Below are positions 58,945-64,000 of a stretch of DNA of 64,000 nt, one piece after another. Positions within the stretch are counted from its first letter, which is position 1, and every line of letters starts with the position of its first letter. The position numbers and the translations under genes were made by a program. Origin of the DNA: Pseudarthrobacter sp. NS4 (GTDB lineage: Bacteria > Actinomycetota > Actinomycetes > Actinomycetales > Micrococcaceae); assembly GCF_024758005.1 (NCBI RefSeq), contig NZ_CP103288.1, forward strand, positions 2,604,001 to 2,668,000. The letters run 5' to 3'. Below the pieces are notes generated by a model, which was not told the origin of the DNA, ran no database searches, and saw only the letters and a program-made list of their open reading frames with translations.

Positions 58945-59320
58945 GTTTCCCCTTGCCCTGGCCCGGTCCGCCGGACTTCCCTGAGTTCCCGCCGGGACCG
59001 CCGCTGGCCTTTTCCACCGTGGCCCACAGCCCGAAGCCGTGCATGGCCACGGCATGGCGCTCCACCTGTTCCTTGCTGCCGTGCGCAACGATGGATCGGC
59101 CCTTCTTATGGACCTCCATCATGAGCTTGTTCGCTTTGCTCTCCGAGTAGCCGAAGTAGCTTTGGAATACATAGCTGACGTAGCTCATGAGGTTGACGGG
59201 ATCGTTCCAGATCACCAGGTTCCAGGGGATGTCCGGTGCGGTCAGTAAGTCTGTGGACTCCGCTGTTCCGGTCCGGGTGCCCTCCTGTGTATCAGGGCCG
59301 AGCGCAACGCTTAAGGTCAT
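58937..59320 (-). CDS. clpS: ATP-dependent Clp protease adaptor ClpS
   Basis: N-recognin that delivers N-degron substrates to ClpAP/ClpCP. 127 residues: a flexible 30-residue N-terminal part, the ClpS core (WNLVIWNDPVNLMSYVSYVF, then LMMEVHKKGRSIV), and a Gly/Lys-rich tail of about 25 residues that is unusual. The ATG (59318-59320) is 6 bases after TAGAAT, leaderless. Divergent from pncB, the same arrangement as clpS/pncB1 in mycobacteria. Confidence 0.94.
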   Translation of the reverse strand: MTLSVALGPDTQEGTRTGTAESTDLLTAPDIPWNLVIWNDPVNLMSYVSYVFQSYFGYSESKANKLMMEVHKKGRSIVAHGSKEQVERHAVAMHGFGLWATVEKASGGPGGNSGKSGGPGQGKGKRG

Positions 59321-59339
59321 CTGTCCATTCTATGGGGAG

Positions 59340-59518
59340 GATGGGCCCACGCCGGGGCGGGGGCCCCGCGGCGAAGCGAAGCGAGACGTGGGAGCCGGTG
59401 GATGGGCCCACGCCGGCGAGGGCCCCGCGGCGAAGCGAAGCGAGACGTGGGAGCCGGTGGATGGGCCCACGCCGGCGAGGGCCCCGCGGCGAAGCGAAGC
59501 GAGACGTGGGAGCCGGTG
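59340..59518. repeat. Three tandem 59-61 bp repeats between clpS and pncB
   Basis: Copies at 59340-59400 (61 bp), 59401-59459 and 59460-59518 (59 bp each, identical to each other); the first differs by a small G-rich insertion. Each unit starts GATGGGCCCACGCCGG and ends GAAGCGAAGCGAGACGTGGG plus AGCCGGTG. The array begins 20 bases from the clpS start and ends 5 bases before the pncB -10 box, so it occupies the positions of upstream control sites for both genes. Confidence 0.95.
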
Positions 59519-59536
59519 GGGACTAGAGTGACTTTC

Positions 59537-60865
59537 GTGAGTACCTCTGCCGGCTGGGACCATCCCCGCACGTCCTTTTACACTGACCACTACGAGCTGA
59601 CCATGCTGCAGGCGTCGCTTCATTCGGGCGCCGCGCACCGCAAATCGGTGTTCGAGGCGTTCGCCCGGCGGCTGCCGGACGGCCGGCGCTACGGCATTGT
59701 GGCAGGTACCGGCAGGTTGCTGGAAGGCATCGCGAATTTCCGCTTCGGTGAGGCCGAACTGGACTTCCTGGCCCGTACCAAGGTCGTCAATGAACAGACG
59801 CTGGAGTACCTGTCGTCCTACCGTTTTTCCGGGGATATCTGGGGCTATCCAGAGGGTGAAGCGTACTTTCCGCACTCCCCCATCCTGATTGTCGAGGCAA
59901 CGTTCGCCGAGGCCTGCATGCTGGAGACGTACCTCCTGTCCGTCCTGAACCATGACAGCGCCATCGCCTCCGCCGCCTCCCGTATGGTAAGCGCCGCGGG
60001 CGGGCGCCCCTGCATCGAGATGGGCTCCCGGCGCACGCACGAGGAAGCGGCCGCTTCCGCCGCACGCGCTGCCGTCATTGCAGGATTCGACAGCACCTCG
60101 AACCTTGAGGCGGGTGTCCGCTACGGCATCAAGACTGTGGGTACCGCCGCCCACTCCTTCACGCTGTTGCACGACAGCGAGCGTGACGCCTTCGAAGCCC
60201 AGATTGCGTCGCTCGGGGAGGGCACGTCCCTCCTGGTGGACACGTACGACGTCGAAACGGCCGTGCGTGCGGCCGTGGACCTTGCCGGTTCCCGGCTGGG
60301 GGCTGTGCGGCTGGACTCAGGTGACCTGGTCACGCAGGCCCAGTGGGTACGCCGGCTCCTGGACGATTTGGGCAACGAGAACACCAAGATCGTGGTCACG
60401 TCCGACCTCGACGAGTACGCGATTGCAGCGCTGCAGTCGGCTCCGGTTGATTCCTATGGCGTGGGCACTTCCCTGGTGACCGGTTCCGGTGCGCCCACCG
60501 CGAGCATGGTGTACAAACTGGTGAGCCGCACAGACGACGACGGAAACTTCATCTCCGTCGCAAAGGCCGCCAAGAACAAGGCCAGCGTGGGCGGACGCAA
60601 GTACGCGTTGCGGAAGCTGGATGAACGGGGCACGGCCACCGCCGAGATCGTGGGCGTGGGGCACCGGCCTGAGGACGACGGCAATGACCGGCCGCTGCTG
60701 CAGCAGTTCATGAAAAACGGCGAGCTGCTGCCGGGGTGGACCGGGCACGAAGGAGTGCTCCGGGCGCGCCAGCGCCACGCCGATTCCATGGCCGAGCTGC
60801 CGCCCGTGGTCAACCGCCTGCAGCGCGGCGAGGCCGCCATCCCCACCATCTATGAGGAGAACTGA
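59537..60865 (+). CDS. pncB: Nicotinate phosphoribosyltransferase
   Basis: Salvage of nicotinate to nicotinate mononucleotide with PRPP and ATP. 442 residues: SFYTDHYELTMLQASLHSG, the catalytic histidine in TAAHSFTLLH, and RLDSGDLVTQAQWVRRLLD, then the C-terminal RKYALRKLD region. The GTG at 59537 lies 7 bases after TAGAGT (59524-59529) with no ribosome binding site; the frame is open back through the tandem repeats, but those codons are not gene sequence. Overlaps pncA by one base. Confidence 0.95.
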   Translation: MSTSAGWDHPRTSFYTDHYELTMLQASLHSGAAHRKSVFEAFARRLPDGRRYGIVAGTGRLLEGIANFRFGEAELDFLARTKVVNEQTLEYLSSYRFSGDIWGYPEGEAYFPHSPILIVEATFAEACMLETYLLSVLNHDSAIASAASRMVSAAGGRPCIEMGSRRTHEEAAASAARAAVIAGFDSTSNLEAGVRYGIKTVGTAAHSFTLLHDSERDAFEAQIASLGEGTSLLVDTYDVETAVRAAVDLAGSRLGAVRLDSGDLVTQAQWVRRLLDDLGNENTKIVVTSDLDEYAIAALQSAPVDSYGVGTSLVTGSGAPTASMVYKLVSRTDDDGNFISVAKAAKNKASVGGRKYALRKLDERGTATAEIVGVGHRPEDDGNDRPLLQQFMKNGELLPGWTGHEGVLRARQRHADSMAELPPVVNRLQRGEAAIPTIYEEN

Positions 60866-61500
60866 TGTCGCGTGCTCTGATCATCGTCGATGTCCAGAAC
60901 GATTTCTGCGAGGGGGGTTCGCTCGCCGTCCAGGGCGGCGCCAAGGTGGCCGGCGCCATCAGCGACTATGTGGATGCCCACCACAACGAGTTCGACCACA
61001 TTGTCGCCACCCAGGACTGGCATATCGATCCCGGTGACCATTTCTCGGACACCCCTGACTTCAAGGACAGCTGGCCGCCGCACTGCGTGGCGGGCACCCG
61101 CGGCGCGGAGCTCCATCCGGACCTGGACACCGAGTACATCCAGGCGTACTTCCAGAAGGGCCAGTACGCTGCTGCCTACTCAGGCTTCGAAGGGCTCCTG
61201 GCCCCTGAGGATGCCGTGCCCACCGGTGAGCGCCAGCCCGGGGCACTGCCGGGCGGGGACCCTGACAGGTTCGCCCCGGACGAGGACGCCATCGGGCTGG
61301 ACGACTGGCTGCAGAGCCACGATGTGGAAGACGTCGTGGTGGTGGGAATCGCCACCGACTACTGCGTGATGGCCACGTCCCTCGACGCTGTCCAGGCAGG
61401 CTACTCAGTCACCGTCCTCCGCTCCCTGACCGCGGGCATCGCCGAGGACCTCGAAGAGGCCATTGCGGAGATGGAGCTTGGCGGAGTGGATGTCGCGTAA
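60865..61500 (+). CDS. pncA: Nicotinamidase
   Basis: Hydrolyses nicotinamide to nicotinate, feeding PncB. 211 residues of the isochorismatase fold. The triad is D9 (IIVDVQNDF), a lysine in YFQKGQ and the cysteine in ATDYCVMAT; metal ligands are D and H in TQDWHIDPGDHFSD. Start ATG at 60865 shares its A with the pncB stop TGA, and GAGGAGA lies upstream. Together pncB-pncA form a two-gene salvage operon. Confidence 0.95.
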   Translation: MSRALIIVDVQNDFCEGGSLAVQGGAKVAGAISDYVDAHHNEFDHIVATQDWHIDPGDHFSDTPDFKDSWPPHCVAGTRGAELHPDLDTEYIQAYFQKGQYAAAYSGFEGLLAPEDAVPTGERQPGALPGGDPDRFAPDEDAIGLDDWLQSHDVEDVVVVGIATDYCVMATSLDAVQAGYSVTVLRSLTAGIAEDLEEAIAEMELGGVDVA

Positions 61501-61526
61501 GGCCTGACGAGTGCAGCAGGCAGGCA

Positions 61527-61565
61527 AACCAGTGGCCCGGGTGCTGTGCACCCGGGCCACTGGTT
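61527..61565. terminator. Terminator between convergent pncA and helicase genes
   Basis: Perfect 18-bp stem AACCAGTGGCCCGGGTGC with a 3-base loop, between the pncA stop (61500) and the helicase stop (61582). Confidence 0.85.
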
Positions 61566-61581
61566 GCTGGAGCACGTCCGC

Positions 61582-63363
61582 TTATTTGCGGCCGATGAAC
61601 CAGTCCTGAAGCTTCCGCAGGCGGGACTGCAGCTGTTCCTCGTTGGCCTGGGCCACGGGCGGCCCGCCACACACGGTCCGGAGCTTTGTGTGCACCACGC
61701 CGTGGGGTGTGCCGGTCCGGGCGGACCACGCGGCGACGTTCTTTGCCAGCTCGTTCCGCAGGTCCATCAACATGCGGTGGTCGGGGACGGCCGGAGCCTG
61801 GCTTTCAGCCGGCGCCGGTGCCTTCCGGTTCTTCCGGTTCAGCTGCTCGTGCTGCCGCTGCCGAAGGAGCGTACCCACCTGCTCTGCGTCCAGCAGCCCG
61901 GGGATGCCCAGGAAGTCCATCTCGTCGTCGGACCCCACTTCGCCGCCCGTGCCGAACTCGCCGCCGTCAAAAAGCACCCGGTCGAACGATGCCTGCGAAT
62001 CCAGGGCCTCGAACTTGCCCTTGGTGAGGCTGTCCGAGGCTTTATCCTCGCGGTTGGCCTCCTCCATCAGCGAGTCTTCCGGATTGAAGAGGCCGTCGCC
62101 GTCCTCCTTCTCCGGACGGTCCAGCGCGTGGTCCCGTTCCGCTTCCATGGAGTTGGCCAGCGCCATCAGCTGGGGAACCGACGGCAGGAAGACCGACGCC
62201 GTCTCGCCCCTTTTGCGCGCACGCACGAAGCGGCCCACGGCTTGGGCGAAGAACAGCGGAGTGGACGTGGAGGTGGCGTACACCCCGACGGACAGCCGGG
62301 GAACGTCGACGCCCTCGGACACCATGCGGACGGCCACCATCCAGCGGGTTTCTCCTGCCGAGAACTCCTCGATCTTGCTCGAGGCCTTGGCGTCGTCGGA
62401 GAGGATGACAGTGGGTGACTGCCCCGTAATCCTCTTCAGCTGGCCGGCGTAGGCGCGGGCGTCCTCGTGGTCGGTGGCAATCACGAGGCCCCCGGCGTCG
62501 GGCACCGTACGGCGCACTTCGCTGAGCCGTTTGTCCGCCCCGGCCAGGACGGCAGGAATCCATTCGCCCGCCGGGTTCAGGGCTGTCCGCCAGGCGTGGG
62601 AGGTGATGTCCTTGGTGACTGCTGCCTCACCAAGCGACGCGGCCATTTCCTCCCCCGCGCTGGTGCGCCAGCGCATCTGGCCGGAGTAGGCCATAAACAT
62701 CACTGGCCGGACCACGTGGTCCCGCAGGGCATTTCCATAACCGTACGTGTAGTCGGCCTTCGAACGGCGAATGCCGTCGCGGTCCTCGGCGTATTCAACG
62801 AACGGGATGGGCGAGGTATCCGAGCGGAACGGCGTACCTGTCAGGGACAACCGCCGGACGGCAGGATCGAAGGCCTCCCGGAGGCCGTCGCCCCAGGACA
62901 GGGCTTCACCGCCGTGGTGGATTTCATCAAGGATGACCAGGGTCCGCGCAGCTTCTGTCTTGGCCCGGTGCAGCAGGGGCTTGCTGGCCACCTGGGCATA
63001 CGTGACGGCGACACCGATGAAGCCGCGGCCGTGCTGGCCGTCGGAGTTCTTGAAGTTGGGGTCGATGGCGATGCCCACCTTCGCCGCCGCGTCCGCCCAC
63101 TGCCGCTTGAGGTGGTCCGTGGGCGCCACGATGGTTACCCTGTTGACGGCGCCTGAGTCGATGAGCGTGGACGCCACCCGCAGCGCGAACGTGGTCTTAC
63201 CGGCACCCGGAGTTGCTACCGCCAGGAAATCCCGGGGACTCTTGCGCAAATACAGGTCAAGTGCTTCCTGCTGCCAGGCACGGAGTTTCGGGGCGGTTCC
63301 CCAGGCTGCGCGTTCCGGATAAGCCGGAGGCAGGGTGGGGCCGCCAAAAAGCGTCTCCGTCAC
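61582..63363 (-). CDS. DEAD/DEAH box helicase (SF2)
   Basis: 593 residues. Walker A VATPGAGKTTFA (about 49-60), motif Ia VAPTDHLKRQW, DEIH box (VILDEIHHGGEAL), SAT-like SLTGTPFR and motif VI QAVGRFVRARKRGE are all present, the pattern of the type III restriction/ERCC3-like SF2 group. An acidic linker and a C-terminal helical domain without recognised motif follow. GTG start (63361-63363) shares one base with the DUF3039 stop (TAGTG), so the pair is coupled. It is a conserved actinobacterial housekeeping helicase of unknown task, not clearly part of a defence system here. Confidence 0.9.
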   Translation of the reverse strand: MTETLFGGPTLPPAYPERAAWGTAPKLRAWQQEALDLYLRKSPRDFLAVATPGAGKTTFALRVASTLIDSGAVNRVTIVAPTDHLKRQWADAAAKVGIAIDPNFKNSDGQHGRGFIGVAVTYAQVASKPLLHRAKTEAARTLVILDEIHHGGEALSWGDGLREAFDPAVRRLSLTGTPFRSDTSPIPFVEYAEDRDGIRRSKADYTYGYGNALRDHVVRPVMFMAYSGQMRWRTSAGEEMAASLGEAAVTKDITSHAWRTALNPAGEWIPAVLAGADKRLSEVRRTVPDAGGLVIATDHEDARAYAGQLKRITGQSPTVILSDDAKASSKIEEFSAGETRWMVAVRMVSEGVDVPRLSVGVYATSTSTPLFFAQAVGRFVRARKRGETASVFLPSVPQLMALANSMEAERDHALDRPEKEDGDGLFNPEDSLMEEANREDKASDSLTKGKFEALDSQASFDRVLFDGGEFGTGGEVGSDDEMDFLGIPGLLDAEQVGTLLRQRQHEQLNRKNRKAPAPAESQAPAVPDHRMLMDLRNELAKNVAAWSARTGTPHGVVHTKLRTVCGGPPVAQANEEQLQSRLRKLQDWFIGRK

Positions 63364-63695
63364 TATTTGTTGTTGCCCGAGTCCCCTCCGGGACCCTTGC
63401 CGCCGTCGTTGCCCGGGCGGAGGCCCTCATAGACCTCTTTGCACATCGGGCACACCGGGAACTTCTGCGGATCCCGGCCCGGCGTCCAGACCTTGCCGCA
63501 CAGTGCGATGACGGGGTCGCCGGTCAGCGCGGACTCCATGATCTTTTCCTTGCGCACGTAGTGGGAAAAGCGCTCCCGGTCGCCCGGCTCCACCTCCTGG
63601 CGCAGTTCCTCGCGCTCGATGGTGGCTGTGGACGAGCCAGCCCCGGAAAGCTCGCGCATCGGGTCGTTTTCGAGAGGGTCCGTCATGCTAGTCAT
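63363..63695 (-). CDS. DUF3039 domain-containing protein
   Basis: 110 residues. The conserved part is FSHYVRKEKIMESALTGDP followed by VIALCGKVWTPGRDP and FPVCPMCKEVYEGL, with three cysteines that suggest metal binding (zinc-ribbon-like). The ATG at 63693-63695 is 7 bases after TAAGAT (63703-63708), so the transcript is probably leaderless; an ATG three codons upstream overlaps that box. Coupled to the helicase gene. Function unknown. Confidence 0.88.
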   Translation of the reverse strand: MTSMTDPLENDPMRELSGAGSSTATIEREELRQEVEPGDRERFSHYVRKEKIMESALTGDPVIALCGKVWTPGRDPQKFPVCPMCKEVYEGLRPGNDGGKGPGGDSGNNK

Positions 63696-63799
63696 GCCAA
63701 CCATCTTAGCTGTTACGGTGGCGGGACGTTCGACGGCGGCACGTCCGGCACCGCCCGCCGTCGGCCCTTTTCGCGGTGCTTCAGCACGGATTCCGCAGG

Positions 63800-64000
63800 C
63801 TAAAGGCCTTGCCAGGCAGGCTTGTTGTCATACGTATGCCGGTAAAAATCGGCGAGCTTCAGCGCCGAGGCCGCCGCCTCGTCCACCAAGACGGTGGCGT
63901 GCGGATGAAACTGCAGCAGCGAGGCAGGGCAGATGGCCGAGACAGGTCCCTCCACGAAGTCGCGCACGGCCTGTGCCTTCTGCGCCCCGGTGGCGAGCAG
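63800..64000 (-). CDS. nagB: Glucosamine-6-phosphate deaminase, C-terminal part (truncated by window edge)
   Basis: Only the last 66 codons are in the window. They read LLATGAQKAQAVRDFVEGP, then VSAICPASLLQFHPHATVLV and DEAAASALKLADFYRHTYD, ending WQGL, the C-terminal third of NagB, which converts glucosamine-6-phosphate to fructose-6-phosphate and ammonia. The stop is at 63800-63802. DUF3039 begins 104 bases downstream on the same strand. Confidence 0.9.
   Translation of the reverse strand: MLATGAQKAQAVRDFVEGPVSAICPASLLQFHPHATVLVDEAAASALKLADFYRHTYDNKPAWQGL

Noticed and set aside
59340..59518. Repeat array considered as CRISPR
   Set aside because: The copies abut directly, without spacers, and no cas genes are present.
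59236..59526. Open frames running through the 59-61 bp repeats
   Set aside because: They arise only from the repeat lacking stops in these frames; the peptide is repetitive Arg/Ala/Gly with no start signal, and the pncB promoter lies at its end.
61582..63363. Helicase as part of a restriction or phage-defence island
   Set aside because: No methylase, nuclease or other defence gene adjoins it; neighbours are pncA, DUF3039 and nagB.

Overview
The window is a high-GC chromosomal segment from an actinobacterium, most likely Arthrobacter, Pseudarthrobacter or a close relative in Micrococcaceae. The evidence is the GC-rich codon use, frequent GTG/TTG starts, actinobacterial families (sunset-domain protein, DUF3039, DUF2017, DUF1684, DUF4395) and the pncB/clpS/murI/Rv1339-like/rph/rdgB gene order, which resembles the mycobacterial block. 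I see no insertion sequence, prophage, integrase, CRISPR array or rRNA. Apart from one frameshifted permease the region looks like intact core chromosome.

Bases 1-17311 are mostly minus-strand metabolism: the 5' part of gltX, a fumarylacetoacetate hydrolase-family protein, an MBL-fold hydrolase, ilvE, leuB, metG, a MacB/FtsX-type ABC pair, then serA, ilvC, ilvN, ilvB and ilvD. Together these give nearly complete branched-chain amino acid synthesis (no ilvA, leuA or leuCD here) plus the first serine step. The ilvB-ilvN-ilvC unit is preceded by an 18-codon valine-rich leader peptide and an intrinsic terminator, a classical attenuator.

Bases 17300-32300 are mixed: a sunset-domain membrane protein, tRNA-Lys(CUU), a MarR regulator divergent from a Bcp peroxiredoxin, tRNA-Leu(UAG), a fasciclin (MPT70/MPT83-like) lipoprotein behind a SigK-like promoter, an orphan peptide-binding lipoprotein, mqo, a large RND exporter, a flavin-dependent oxidoreductase/MarR pair with a perfect palindromic operator, a transglutaminase-like protein, a lipoprotein and a DUF1684 protein.

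Bases 32465-38466 are a de novo NAD operon, nrtR-nadA-nadB-nadC-nifS, tightly coupled and headed by a long palindrome that is very probably the NrtR operator. It is followed by a frameshifted amino-acid permease and a possible ZTP riboswitch in front of an alpha/beta hydrolase and a phosphoribosyltransferase. An MHS-type MFS transporter is divergent from an IclR regulator with two matching operator-like sites between them. Then come a second MFS transporter, sbcCD, an aquaporin-family channel, an ADP-ribosylglycohydrolase, DUF4395, and a DEDDh exonuclease with a BRCT domain divergent from a DedA protein.

Bases 54970-63700 hold the block rph-rdgB, murI-cAMP phosphodiesterase, clpS-DUF2017, and divergently pncB-pncA (NAD salvage), with three 59-61 bp tandem repeats between clpS and pncB. 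DUF3039-helicase and the C-terminus of nagB close the window. About sixteen genes start 6-7 bases after a TANNNT-like -10 box (the box of the ilv leader is weaker) and have no convincing ribosome binding site, so leaderless transcripts appear common.
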